Source: Hyalangium ruber (GTDB taxonomy: Bacteria > Myxococcota > Myxococcia > Myxococcales > Myxococcaceae). From it: a DNA stretch of 64,000 nt. A program made the position numbers and the translations under genes. The stretch covers positions 124,001 to 188,000 of the forward strand of contig NZ_JAXIVS010000012.1 of assembly GCF_034259325.1 (NCBI RefSeq), read 5' to 3'. Below the pieces are notes generated by a model, which worked only from the letters and a program-made list of their open reading frames with translations, made no database searches and was not told the DNA's origin. Position 1 is the stretch's first letter. Every line of letters starts with the position of its first letter. Positions 1 through 8,709 of this stretch are shown here, one piece after another.

Positions 1-1176
1 ATCCGGCCGAGCAGGCGTGACGGGCACGCCCGCCGGGGAGATGACGTTGAAGAGGCTCTTGGAGCTCTTGGCCTCCAGCTCCTCGGCGATCTCCGCCTCC
101 ACCTTGCGCGACACCACGCTCTGGTACTTGGTGCGGGCGATCTCGTAGTCGCGGTTCATCACCGCCAGCTCGTGGGCCCACTTCGGGGTGTTGTCCAGGC
201 GCTTCTGGTACATCTCCGCGTCCTTCTGCAGGCCCTGGATCTCCGCCTGGATGTTCTCGATCAGGGTGCCCACGCGGGTGCGCTCGTTGCGCTCGGCCAC
301 CATGCGGCCCTCGGCGTCCTTGCGCTTGCCGGCCATGGTCTCCAGCTCGCTGTTGAGGCGCTTCACCTCGGGGTGGTCCTCCGTCCACGAGGTGCGGGCG
401 GCGACCAGGGCGCGGGTGAGCCCGTTCTCGGCGGCCTCGAGGCGACCGGCCTCGCTGTCCGCGGCGTTACGGGCACGGGCCAGGTCCGAACGGCGGGCCT
501 CGGCCACGCGCAGCTCCTCGGACTTGGTCTGCATCAGGTGGCTGATGCGCTCCAGGCCGCGCATGTTCATCTCGATCTGCTCGGGCAGCTCACCGCCGTG
601 GCGAATCTTGAACTCGGCGATGCTGCGCTCCCACTTGGACACGTCCTGGGCCAGCGCATCCATCTCGCCCTTGAAGAGCTCGGTGGCGCGCCGGGCCTGG
701 GCCTGACGCAGCTTGAGCGTCTCCTCCGCGAAGAGGGCCGGCAGCCGGTTGGCCACCTGCGAGGCCACGTTCGGATCGCGGTTCGCGTACGTCAGCTCGA
801 AGGCGTTCTCACCCTCGACGCGAATCGTGAGGTCCTTGCGCATCTGCGCCACCGCGTGCTCCATCCCCTTCTCGGAGACGATCTCCGGGTAGAGGTTCAT
901 CTCCTCGATGGCCTTCTGGAGCACCGGCCGCGCCATCAGCTCCTGGCGCACGGTGAGCAGGCGCTGTTCGATCAGCTCGCTCACGGTGCGCTGCACCATC
1001 TCCTCGCCGGGCCGCTGTGGCTCCACGCGGACCACCGAAGACGCCTCGTACATGCTCGGCCGGGTCATTACGACGGCCGCTCCCACCGCGAAAACCGCTG
1101 CTGCGATGGCCCCCACCAGTGCCTTGCGGCGCCACAGGGCCACGAGCACCTGGTCCGCCGTCATCCCACGCTCCAT
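1..1176 (-). CDS. Wzz/Wzc-type polysaccharide chain-length determinant (partial, 3' end outside window)
   Basis: Inner-membrane polysaccharide co-polymerase expected to control chain length in Wzx/Wzy-type export. About 392 residues are visible from an ATG at 1176 preceded by AGGAGGAG. A transmembrane helix lies at about residues 19-36 (ALVGAIAAAVFAVGAAVVM), followed by a Wzz domain and a long charged coiled coil (about 170-340). The visible part ends in VISPAGVPVTPARPD, the usual lead into the second transmembrane helix. The gene runs off the window, so a cytoplasmic tyrosine-kinase domain cannot be judged. It lies directly downstream of a barrel protein and an OPX lipoprotein on the same strand, which supports an export operon. 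Confidence 0.85.
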   Translation of the reverse strand, partial: MERGMTADQVLVALWRRKALVGAIAAAVFAVGAAVVMTRPSMYEASSVVRVEPQRPGEEMVQRTVSELIEQRLLTVRQELMARPVLQKAIEEMNLYPEIVSEKGMEHAVAQMRKDLTIRVEGENAFELTYANRDPNVASQVANRLPALFAEETLKLRQAQARRATELFKGEMDALAQDVSKWERSIAEFKIRHGGELPEQIEMNMRGLERISHLMQTKSEELRVAEARRSDLARARNAADSEAGRLEAAENGLTRALVAARTSWTEDHPEVKRLNSELETMAGKRKDAEGRMVAERNERTRVGTLIENIQAEIQGLQKDAEMYQKRLDNTPKWAHELAVMNRDYEIARTKYQSVVSRKVEAEIAEELEAKSSKSLFNVISPAGVPVTPARPD

Positions 1177-1205
1177 GATCCGCTCCTCCTCCTTACACAG
1201 GTGCA

Positions 1206-2348
1206 CTACCAAGCCGAGAGCATCAACCGAACCGCAGCGACGTTGCGTGCCAGGTCATCGACTCCGGCCGCTTCCTCGTCCGCGCCCACCTGGGCGATGC
1301 GGTCCACAGCCCCTTGCAGCGTCAGGTACCGGTTGAGCCGGTACTCGATGCCGCCTCCCACTGCATACCCTTGCGAAACGAACTCCGTGTTCTTCAGGCT
1401 GAAGGCGCCCTCCCCCGGCGCGCGGCCGTTTCGGAAGAAGCTGCCCCCGCCGTACACCGACCACCTGGCGTTGAAGCGCCGCGCGAGAACCAGCGAGGCG
1501 TAGTCCGCCCACAACGTGTTGGTGAAGCCGCTGGCGCCCACCAGGTCATGCCCCAGCGTGAACCCCACATCGAACAGCTCCCCCTCGCGCGCCAGCTCCA
1601 CCGCGATGCGAGGCAGCACTTCCACCTTCCCCGGCTCGGGGCGATAGAGGACGGGCCCACCGCGCAGCGTGAGCGTCGTCGGCCGCGTCAGCCGGTAGCG
1701 CAGGCCCGCGAAGGCACCGTGCGCGTCCGAGAAGGAGTCCCCGAAGAGGAAGCCCTGGTAGCGGTACTCGAGCCCCAGCGTGAGCCGCCGGGTGCTGCGG
1801 TACCAGGCCTCCAGCGTGGGCGTGTGAACGAAGCCCGGCTCACGGCCCTCCTCGTAGACCTTGGCGCCCTCGAAGGCATAGGTGGCGCGCACATCCAGCC
1901 GCTGCGTGACACGGCCCGACAGGCCGAGCCGCGCCTTGCCGTACACGATGGGCTCCAGCGAGCGCGCCAGGCCATCGCGAGGCAGGGACGTCGGATCCGT
2001 CACCCGGAAGATGCGGCCGGTGAAGTCCAGCCGCAGCCGCCGGGTCAGCGTGTGCCGCAGATCCAGCCCACCCCGGTGGTCCAGCGTCGCCTTGCCCGAG
2101 CCGTGCCGCATCAGCAGGTCCGCGGCGTAGAAGCCCTCGCCCGTGGAGCGTGGATCCTTCAGCTCCAGCCCCAGGCGAGGCGTCAGCTTGGTCATGAACT
2201 GACCTTCACCGCCCTCGGCCAGCCGCAGGTCATCGTCATAGCGCTCCTCGGCGGTGAGCCGCAGCGAGGAGTCCAGCACGCTTGCCGCCAGCGCCCCCGG
2301 CGCGACGAGCAGCACACATGCCATCAGGAGCTTTCGTACCCCACCCAT
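1206..2348 (-). CDS. outer-membrane beta-barrel protein of polysaccharide export (Wzp-like)
   Basis: Probable outer-membrane barrel of 380 aa. The ATG at 2348 is chosen because AAGGAGG lies about 9 bases upstream and a signal peptide follows at once (MGGVRKLLMACVLLVAPGA, cleavage near ALA-A). The mature part is a run of alternating amphipathic strands rich in Tyr, Arg and Gly (for example LTLGLEYRYQGFLFGDSFSD) and ends in a short strand, RLMLSAW. Published work on Myxococcus xanthus pairs short OPX proteins that lack their own membrane segment with a separate barrel porin; the order OPX, barrel, Wzc-type protein here matches that. The role is inferred from context and secondary-structure pattern, not from a catalytic motif. 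Confidence 0.75.
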   Translation of the reverse strand: MGGVRKLLMACVLLVAPGALAASVLDSSLRLTAEERYDDDLRLAEGGEGQFMTKLTPRLGLELKDPRSTGEGFYAADLLMRHGSGKATLDHRGGLDLRHTLTRRLRLDFTGRIFRVTDPTSLPRDGLARSLEPIVYGKARLGLSGRVTQRLDVRATYAFEGAKVYEEGREPGFVHTPTLEAWYRSTRRLTLGLEYRYQGFLFGDSFSDAHGAFAGLRYRLTRPTTLTLRGGPVLYRPEPGKVEVLPRIAVELAREGELFDVGFTLGHDLVGASGFTNTLWADYASLVLARRFNARWSVYGGGSFFRNGRAPGEGAFSLKNTEFVSQGYAVGGGIEYRLNRYLTLQGAVDRIAQVGADEEAAGVDDLARNVAAVRLMLSAW

Positions 2349-2398
2349 GTTCGCCACCCTCCTTCCCCGCTCCTCGACCCGCATTCCCTTCACTCGCC

Positions 2399-2971
2399 TC
2401 ACGGCACGACGATGGTGTCGCCCGGGCGCAGCACGACGTCCTGGCCCCCATCCGGCGAGATGAGATCGCTGTAGCGCACGGGGATCTGCCCACCGTTGCC
2501 GTCATTGCGGATGACGACGATGCGGTTGGCGTTGGCGAAGTCCGTGAAGCCGCCCGCCAGCGCGATGGCCTGCACCAGCGAGACGCGCCCTCGCAGCGGA
2601 TAGGCGCCCGGATTGGTCACCTCACCGGTGACGAAGATCCGCGTGCTGTTCACCTCGCGGACGATGACCGTCACGCGCGGCTCCTGAACGTACGGCTTGA
2701 GGCGCTCCTTGATCTCCTCGGCCAGCTCCGTGGGCGTCTTGCCCGCGGCCAGCACGTCGCCCGTCATCGGCATGGAGATGTAGCCGTCGGGGCGCACCGG
2801 CAGGGTGCGAGACAGGTCTCCATCCCGCCACACCGCGACATCCAGCACGTCCTCGCGACCAATCCGATACGGCTGATCCGAGTTGTCCACCTTCGCCACC
2901 GGCTTGTGAGCACACCCCGCCAGGAGCAGCACGCCCACCACCGCCCAGAACCTCGCCCGCGTCTTGCTCAT
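2399..2971 (-). CDS. short OPX-family polysaccharide export lipoprotein (Wza-like)
   Basis: Periplasmic, outer-membrane-anchored polysaccharide export protein of 190 aa. The start at 2971 follows GGAGGAG and gives a lipoprotein signal with lipobox LLAGC (residues 15-19). A Poly_export domain begins at YRIGREDVLDVAVWRDGDL and is followed by SLBB-like repeats (TRIFVTGEVTNPGAYPLRG; VVLRPGDTIVVP at the C-terminus). The protein stops right after the SLBB part, so it lacks the C-terminal helix with which E. coli Wza crosses the outer membrane. That fits the neighbouring barrel doing this job. The next gene starts 50 bp downstream; the three genes look like one operon under the sigma54-type promoter at 3062-3077. 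Confidence 0.85.
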   Translation of the reverse strand: MSKTRARFWAVVGVLLLAGCAHKPVAKVDNSDQPYRIGREDVLDVAVWRDGDLSRTLPVRPDGYISMPMTGDVLAAGKTPTELAEEIKERLKPYVQEPRVTVIVREVNSTRIFVTGEVTNPGAYPLRGRVSLVQAIALAGGFTDFANANRIVVIRNDGNGGQIPVRYSDLISPDGGQDVVLRPGDTIVVP

Positions 2972-3061
2972 CGTTCGCTTCTCCTCCATTTGGTGTGGCT
3001 TCCACTTGCTCCCTTGCTCTGCGAGCGCCTGGGAGCGACATGCCATTGGCGGGGTTGCCAT

Positions 3062-3077
3062 AGCAGCCGGCGTGCCA
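3062..3077 (-). promoter_or_regulatory. sigma54 (-24/-12) promoter of the export operon
   Basis: On the minus strand the sequence reads TGGCACGCCGGCTGCT. It has the invariant GG and GC separated by exactly 10 bases and one mismatch to the TGGCACG-N4-TTGCW consensus. It would start transcription near 3050, about 80 bases before the OPX start codon. The match is by eye. Confidence 0.6.
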
Positions 3078-3348
3078 CGCCTCCCGGAAGAGGAAAACCA
3101 TTGGATCGCGGTGGGTTGCGCGGTGCCCTGGGCAGTTCAGCCCCCGGGTTCAGGAAAAATTTCCGGCACGTGACGCCCGATCATTCCGGCGCTTTTTGCC
3201 GATCCGGCGTCAGCTTGGGAAAAGGTTTGCCCACGCGGAGCACCTCGGGTGCCCGCACCTCGTCCCTCGGCACGGCATGCGGATTGAAGAGGAGAGAGGC
3301 ACGATCAATGGCGGGCGAGGTGCCCGCATATAGAGGGGTGAGCGTTCG

Positions 3349-3543
3349 ATGAGGAAGGCGGCGGTGGCGATGGTGGCGGCGTTCATGACGGGCGGCGGAG
3401 CAATGGCGGTGCTGGGCACGGTGCTCGGCCCTCTCTCGGAGGCCGCGGTGCTGGGGCTGGTGGGCGTGAGCCTCTACGCGGGCAGCGCGGTGCTGCAGGG
3501 CAAGCTGTCGGCCCCGCCCAGCGGCCTCGCCAAGGAGGCGTGA
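3349..3543 (+). CDS. small hydrophobic membrane protein
   Basis: 64 residues, mostly Ala, Gly, Val and Leu, with two likely membrane segments (about 5-26 and 29-50) and a short polar tail ending SGLAKEA. A GAGGGG lies about 11 bases before the ATG, and third codon positions are almost all G or C, as in true genes here. It is divergent from the export operon across an AT-richer spacer. I recognise no family; it could be a small inner-membrane protein or a chance open frame. Confidence 0.5.
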   Translation: MRKAAVAMVAAFMTGGGAMAVLGTVLGPLSEAAVLGLVGVSLYAGSAVLQGKLSAPPSGLAKEA

Positions 3544-3838
3544 GTCACGCCCTCGCTGGAGAGGTAGGAAGTACAGGCCCCTGAGAGCAAATGTTACGGG
3601 CGGGCCGGGGCCTGGCGGCTGCCGGCCCCCCTTCGGAGGGCAGACAGCCTACCGAGCGGCCTTCCCGATGCTCCGGGGCCAGGGGAAGGACATGCGGCAG
3701 GTCCTCGGGTGGAACCCCGAGCCTGAACCGCACTCCCCCGGAACGAGCACGCGGCGCACCCCCAGTGCCCACCCGTCTCCCCCTTACAGCGAATGGGTGA
3801 CGGCACTGGAGTTGGCCGGGCTCAACGCCAAACGGCAA
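3544..3838. other. non-coding spacer
   Basis: About 295 bases between the small membrane protein and the terminator of the next gene. Open frames exist on both strands but lack start signals and family-like sequence. I see no RNA gene or repeat in it. Confidence 0.5.
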
Positions 3839-3866
3839 ACGGAGGTCTGGTGGACCAGACCTCCGT
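3839..3866 (-). terminator. terminator of the Tyr/Cys-rich lipoprotein gene
   Basis: Perfect 13-bp stem (acggaggtctggt / accagacctccgt) with a 2-base loop, ending 9 bases after the leftward stop codon. The minus strand continues GTTTGCCGTTTGG, a weak T tract. Confidence 0.65.
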
Positions 3867-3875
3867 CGATTCATC

Positions 3876-4445
3876 TCAGCCGCACGAGTAGGGGCCGTAG
3901 ATCGCCGAGCCCAGGTAGGTCATCAGGATGTACGAGTTATCGCACTGGTTGTAGAAGCCATCGTAGTAATCGACCACATCGTAATAGCTGCAGCTCGTCG
4001 GGGTGGTGTACACGTAGGTGTACCAGAGGCCGATGGTCCCGGGGATGAGGCAGGGATCGGCGTTCAACGTCCCCTCGCGAGCCGGAGCGGCCTCGAACTG
4101 CGCCTTGACGGAGATCTGGGGCTTCGCACCCTCGGCCGCCGGGAGCTTCCCCGCGTTGATCTCGCGCTGGATCCGCTCCTGGACGAGGCTCTGGATGGGC
4201 GCCGCACCGGTGCTCTTCTGGCCACCGCTCTTCATCTGATGGAGCGCCCCGAGCGCGCGCCGCGCCTCGGGCGAGACCTCGATGCTCGCGGTCTGGACCT
4301 TGTCATTCACCGAGAGCGCCAGTTCGAACGTCGCGCTGCGCGACGCCTCGACCGAGGTCTCCTCGGGCATCGGACCGCAGGCCTGGGCCAGCGAGACCAT
4401 GAAGACAGCCAGGGCCAGATTTCGACAACCACGGATGAATCCCAT
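3876..4445 (-). CDS. Tyr/Cys-rich secreted lipoprotein, function unknown
   Basis: 189 residues. An N-terminal signal peptide ends in a lipobox-like LAQACG (Cys at about residue 23), so it is probably an outer-membrane lipoprotein. The middle (about 40-125) is a polar helical region. The last 60 residues are unusual: four cysteines and about a dozen tyrosines in short repeats such as YTYVYTTPTSCSYYDVVDYY and NQCDNSYILMTYLG, ending YGPYSCG. This suggests a small disulfide-bonded module. AGAGAGG lies upstream of the ATG and a strong hairpin follows the stop. Not recognised as a named family. Confidence 0.7.
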   Translation of the reverse strand: MGFIRGCRNLALAVFMVSLAQACGPMPEETSVEASRSATFELALSVNDKVQTASIEVSPEARRALGALHQMKSGGQKSTGAAPIQSLVQERIQREINAGKLPAAEGAKPQISVKAQFEAAPAREGTLNADPCLIPGTIGLWYTYVYTTPTSCSYYDVVDYYDGFYNQCDNSYILMTYLGSAIYGPYSCG

Positions 4446-4713
4446 GTGAACAACCTCTCTTGCAGGATGGAACGGTCGTACCGCTTCACTGGAGGGGTGC
4501 TTTCGTGGGGTGCGGCAAAGTCCCCTCGAAATAAAGGGAGCCGGCGAGCGGGAAAATCATGCAGAGAAAATTCAGGAGAGGCGCCAGGACCGGTTTCCAG
4601 GAGGGAAGCAGGCAGTCCATCGAGCGGTCCGCGCGGCTGTCCCTCCATGCTTCACGTCAACCCCGGGCGCCCCCAAGTTCCTCACTGCCAGTCGTGACTC
4701 GGAGGGGTCTGCT

Positions 4714-6603
4714 TTGGCTTCCACGACACACTTCCAACTCACCCTGGGCGCCCAACCTCTCGCGGATGGGCGCAGCCACTTTCGAGTCTGGGCCCCTCGG
4801 CGCCGCACCGTAGACGTCTGCCTGCATGAGCCGGGAGGGCTGCGCTACCTGCCTCTCGAACGAACCGCGGGCGGTTACTTCGAGGGCACGCACCCCGTCC
4901 CCGCGGGAGCGCTCTACAAGTACCGGCTGGATGGGGGCGACACCTTCCCGGATCCCTGCTCGCGCTTCCAACCGGAGGGACCTCATGGGCCCTCGCGCGT
5001 CATCGATCCCGGGCGCTACGCCTGGGCGGACAAGGACTGGCGTGGCCTGTCCTCGATGAAGGGCCAGGTCTTCTACGAGCTGCACCTGGGCACCTTCACG
5101 CCGGAGGGGACCTACGCGGCCGCCGCGGCGAAGCTGCCCCTGCTCAAGGAGCTGGGCATCACCGTGCTGGAGCTGATGCCCCTGCACACCTTCCCCGGCC
5201 GCTACAACTGGGGCTACGACGGGACGACGCTCTTCGCCCCGTGCGCGGTGTACGGCGAGCCGGATGATCTGCGGCGCCTGGTGGACGCGGCCCACCGGCT
5301 GGGGCTCGGCATCATCCTGGACGTCGTCTACAACCACCTGGGCCCGGACGGGAACTACCTGGCCCAGTACTCCCAGGGCTACTTCAACCCGAAGTACCCC
5401 AACGAATGGGGCGACCCCACCAACTTCGATGATGGCGAGGCGGCGGGGCCCTCGCGGGACTTCTTCGCCCAGAACGCCTGTCTCTGGATCGCCGAGTACC
5501 ACTTCGACGGGCTGCGGCTGGACGCGACGCAGAGCCTCTACGACGCGTCGCCCACGAACATCGTGAAGGAGCTTGTGGAGAAGACCCGCGCGGCGGCCGG
5601 GCGCCGGAAGATCCTCCTCATCGCCGAGAACGAACCGCAAGACGTGCGCATGGTCACCCCGCCCGAGCGAGGCGGCAACGGAGCCGACGGGCTGTGGGTG
5701 GACGACTTCCACCACACGGCGCGGGTGGCGGCGGTGGGCCGCTCCGAGGCGTACCTGATGGACTACTGCGGCAGTGCGCAGGAGTTGCTGTCCTGCGCGC
5801 TGCGCAACTCGCTGTACCAAGGGCAGTATTACCAGTGGCAAAAGAAGCGCCGGGGCTCGCCGCTGCTGCGCACGCCGCCCGAGCAGGTCGTCTTCTACCT
5901 GCAGAACCACGATCAGCTCGCCAACATGCTCCGGGGCCAGCGGCTCCATCAGATTGCCGGGGCGGCCCGAGCGCGCGCGTTGACGACGCTGCTCCTGCTA
6001 CTGCCTCAGACGCCCATGCTCTTCATGGGGCAGGAGTTCTTCGCCTCCTCCCCCTTCCTCTACTTCGTGGACCACAAGTCGGAGCTGCAGAAGCTCGTCC
6101 AGAAGGGTCGCAACGACTTCCTTTGCCAGTTCCCGAGCGCCTGTCAGGCGCTCCAGCAGGAGGGCTACGAGGCGCCCATCGGGGAAGAGGCCTTCCGCGC
6201 CTCCAAGCTGAACTGGTCCGAGTGGGATGCGCATTCGGAAGCCCGGGCGCTGCACGCGGATCTGCTGCGGCTGCGCCGGGAGGATCCGGTGTTCGCGGCG
6301 CAGGAGCCGAGCAAGCTCGCTGGGGCGGTGCTCGGCCCGCACGCCCTGGTGCTGCGCTACTTCGGCAGCGGGCAGGGGGGCGACCGCCTGCTGCTCTTCA
6401 ACCTGGGCACGGGGTTGGACTTGGAGCCCTGCCCGGAACCCCTGCTGGCACCAGAGCCGGGAAAGATCTGGCGGCTCCTGCTGTCTTCAGAGCACTCCCG
6501 CTACGGCGGTATGGGCACACCCGCACTTCCCGGTGAGGGGCGGGTGCGCATTCCCGGACAGACAGCCCTCGTACTCACGAGCACCGAGGAGAAGACAGCG
6601 TGA
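4714..6603 (+). CDS. treZ: malto-oligosyltrehalose trehalohydrolase (GH13)
   Basis: Releases trehalose from the reducing end of maltooligosyl-trehalose in the TreY/TreZ route. The chosen start is the TTG at 4714, six bases after GGAGGGG; an upstream ATG at 4510 would add 68 residues of non-family sequence. The 629-aa product begins with the N-terminal beta-sandwich (FRVWAPRRRTVDV), followed by the TreZ hallmark YELHLGTFTPEGTY and a GH13 barrel with DVVYNHLGPDGNY, nucleophile Asp270 in DGLRLDATQ, acid/base Glu305 in IAENEPQDV and transition-state Asp400 in NHDQLAN. Length is normal for TreZ. It overlaps the next gene by 4 bases. No treY is in the window. Confidence 0.93.
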   Translation: MASTTHFQLTLGAQPLADGRSHFRVWAPRRRTVDVCLHEPGGLRYLPLERTAGGYFEGTHPVPAGALYKYRLDGGDTFPDPCSRFQPEGPHGPSRVIDPGRYAWADKDWRGLSSMKGQVFYELHLGTFTPEGTYAAAAAKLPLLKELGITVLELMPLHTFPGRYNWGYDGTTLFAPCAVYGEPDDLRRLVDAAHRLGLGIILDVVYNHLGPDGNYLAQYSQGYFNPKYPNEWGDPTNFDDGEAAGPSRDFFAQNACLWIAEYHFDGLRLDATQSLYDASPTNIVKELVEKTRAAAGRRKILLIAENEPQDVRMVTPPERGGNGADGLWVDDFHHTARVAAVGRSEAYLMDYCGSAQELLSCALRNSLYQGQYYQWQKKRRGSPLLRTPPEQVVFYLQNHDQLANMLRGQRLHQIAGAARARALTTLLLLLPQTPMLFMGQEFFASSPFLYFVDHKSELQKLVQKGRNDFLCQFPSACQALQQEGYEAPIGEEAFRASKLNWSEWDAHSEARALHADLLRLRREDPVFAAQEPSKLAGAVLGPHALVLRYFGSGQGGDRLLLFNLGTGLDLEPCPEPLLAPEPGKIWRLLLSSEHSRYGGMGTPALPGEGRVRIPGQTALVLTSTEEKTA

Positions 6604-8639
6604 CCTCAGTCGTGGATCCTTCCCCTACCCTGCCCCGCCTGGGCTTCGAGTGGCCTGGTGGCCCGGAGTTCTCCGAAGTCATCGGCCGGGAATGGCTGGT
6701 GACCAACGGGCGCGGGGGCTACGCCTCCGGCACCGTGGCCGGCTGCAACACCCGCCGCTACCACGGCCTCTTCATCCCGAGCCTTCCGAAGCGCGGGCGC
6801 ACCGTGCTGCTCGCCCGTCTGGTGGAAGAGGCCCGCGTGGCCGGCCAGACATACCTGCTGGGCGCCGAGGAGCACGCTGACGGCCAGAGCCACCAGGACG
6901 GCGTGGCGGTGCTGCGGAGCTTCTCCCTGGACGGGTTGATCCCCAGCTGGGAATACGAGCTGGGCCCCGCGCGGCTGCGCCGCAAGCTGATGATGGTGCA
7001 TGGGGAGAACACGCTCTTCGTGATGTGGGAGCACCTGTCGGGGCCGGAGGTCAGCCTGCGCCTGCGCCCCTTCCCCGTGGTGCGCCCGCATGATCTGCCC
7101 ATTCCCCAGGAGTCCCTCGAGCCCATCGTCCGAATCCAGGGCACGCGGCTGGAGATCCAGGCCTCGTCCGACGCGCCGCCAATGCGGATGCGCGTCCACT
7201 CGGCCTGCGCCGCGCCCTTCGTGGGCCTGAGCCAGACGTCGCAGGCGCAGCTCTACCGCACGGAGCGGGCGCGCGGGTACGACCACACCGAGATCCAGCA
7301 CAGCCCCGGCTACTTCGAGTGTACGGTGGGGCCCGAGCAGACCCTGGCGCTGGGCGTGACGACCGACGACTGGTGGCTGCTGGATCGGGATGTCGCGCAG
7401 ACCTTCGCGCTGGAGCGGGAGCGCGAGCGCAAGCTGCTCAACCGCGCGCCGGAGGAGGCGCACTGGGGAGTGCCGGCGCGGCTGGTGCTGGCGGCCGACC
7501 AGTTCATCATCGACCCGACGCGCCCCGCGGACGACGCCTGGGCGCGCTCCATCGGACAGGACGCGCGCAGCGTCATCGCCGGCTACCACTGGTTCACGGA
7601 CTGGGGCCGGGACACGATGATCTCCCACGAGGGCCTGGCGCTGTGTACCGGGCGCTACCGGGAGGCGGCGGCCATCCTGCGCACCTTCCAGCACTACGTG
7701 AAGAACGGGCTCATCCCCAACTACTTCCCGGACGGGGAGAACGAGGGCGTGTACCACACGGCCGACGCCACCATGTGGTTCTTCCACGCGGTGGACCGGT
7801 ACCTGGAGACGACGGGTGACGAGGAGCTGCTGCGGGACATGTTCCCCACGCTGGCGAGCATCGTGGAGCACCACCAGAAGGGCACACGCTTCAACATCGG
7901 CGTGGATCCGGCGGATGGGCTGCTGCGTCAGGGCCAGGAGGGCTACCAGCTCACCTGGATGGACGCCAAGGTGGACGGCTGGGTGGTGACGCCCCGGCGC
8001 GGCAAGGCGGTGGAGATCAACGCGCTGTGGTTCAACGCGCTGCGGCTGATGGCCACCTGGGCCGAGCGGCTGGGCAAGGATCCGAACCCGTACATGGGAG
8101 CCGCCGAGCGGGTGTACGGCAGCTTCAACAAGCGCTTCTGGAACCCAGCCACCCACTGCCTGTTCGACGTGGTGGATGGAGAGAACGGGCGAGACGATCC
8201 GGCCATCCGGCCCAACCAGGTCTTCGCCATCTCGCTGCGCTACCCGGTGCTGCGGCGGGAGCGGTGGGAGGCGGTGGTGGAGGTGGTGCGCCGGGATCTG
8301 CTGACGCCGGTGGGCCTGCGCAGCCTGGCGCCGGGGCAGCAGGACTACAAAGCCAACTATGATGGAGACCTGAGGGCGCGCGACGCGGCGTACCACCAGG
8401 GCACGGTGTGGGGCTGGCTGATCGGGCACTACATCGACGCGACGCTGAAGGTGAACCCGGACATCAAGGCGGCGCGCGCGCTGCTGCAGGGCCTGGAGCA
8501 CCACCTGGAGCACGCGGGCGTGGGGCAGATCAGCGAGATCTTCGACGCCACCGAGCCCTACCGGCCGCGCGGCTGCATCGCCCAGGCGTGGAGCGTGGCG
8601 GAGGCGCTGCGCGTCTTCCTGAAGACCCACGTCACCTGA
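6600..8639 (+). CDS. glycogen debranching enzyme, amylo-alpha-1,6-glucosidase type
   Basis: Removes alpha-1,6 branches of glycogen or limit dextrins; probably feeds linear glucans to the trehalose route of the preceding gene. The GTG start sits in GTGA, overlapping the treZ stop, so the pair is translationally coupled. The 679-aa protein has the N-terminal domain typical of archaeal/bacterial debranching enzymes (WLVTNGRGGYASGTVAGCNT, about 33-52) and the C-terminal (alpha/alpha)6 catalytic domain with WFTDWGRDTMISHEGLAL (Asp338 likely catalytic) and QVFAISLRYPVL. The length is typical. Specificity for glycogen over other glucans is inferred from family. Confidence 0.9.
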   Translation: MTSVVDPSPTLPRLGFEWPGGPEFSEVIGREWLVTNGRGGYASGTVAGCNTRRYHGLFIPSLPKRGRTVLLARLVEEARVAGQTYLLGAEEHADGQSHQDGVAVLRSFSLDGLIPSWEYELGPARLRRKLMMVHGENTLFVMWEHLSGPEVSLRLRPFPVVRPHDLPIPQESLEPIVRIQGTRLEIQASSDAPPMRMRVHSACAAPFVGLSQTSQAQLYRTERARGYDHTEIQHSPGYFECTVGPEQTLALGVTTDDWWLLDRDVAQTFALERERERKLLNRAPEEAHWGVPARLVLAADQFIIDPTRPADDAWARSIGQDARSVIAGYHWFTDWGRDTMISHEGLALCTGRYREAAAILRTFQHYVKNGLIPNYFPDGENEGVYHTADATMWFFHAVDRYLETTGDEELLRDMFPTLASIVEHHQKGTRFNIGVDPADGLLRQGQEGYQLTWMDAKVDGWVVTPRRGKAVEINALWFNALRLMATWAERLGKDPNPYMGAAERVYGSFNKRFWNPATHCLFDVVDGENGRDDPAIRPNQVFAISLRYPVLRRERWEAVVEVVRRDLLTPVGLRSLAPGQQDYKANYDGDLRARDAAYHQGTVWGWLIGHYIDATLKVNPDIKAARALLQGLEHHLEHAGVGQISEIFDATEPYRPRGCIAQAWSVAEALRVFLKTHVT

Positions 8640-8680
8640 GCCCCCCTCCCTGCGCTCGGCGCGGGGTTCCGGTAGACTTC

Positions 8681-8704
8681 GGGGACTCTCCCGCCGGAGT
8701 CCCC
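8681..8704 (+). promoter_or_regulatory. hairpin covering a ribosome-binding site
   Basis: An 8-bp stem (ggggactc / gagtcccc) ends 5 bases before the ATG at 8710. The only good Shine-Dalgarno match (GGAG, 8696-8699) lies in its 3' arm. It may damp translation of the next gene or act as a weak terminator for the debranching enzyme. Confidence 0.35.
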
Positions 8705-8709
8705 GCGCC

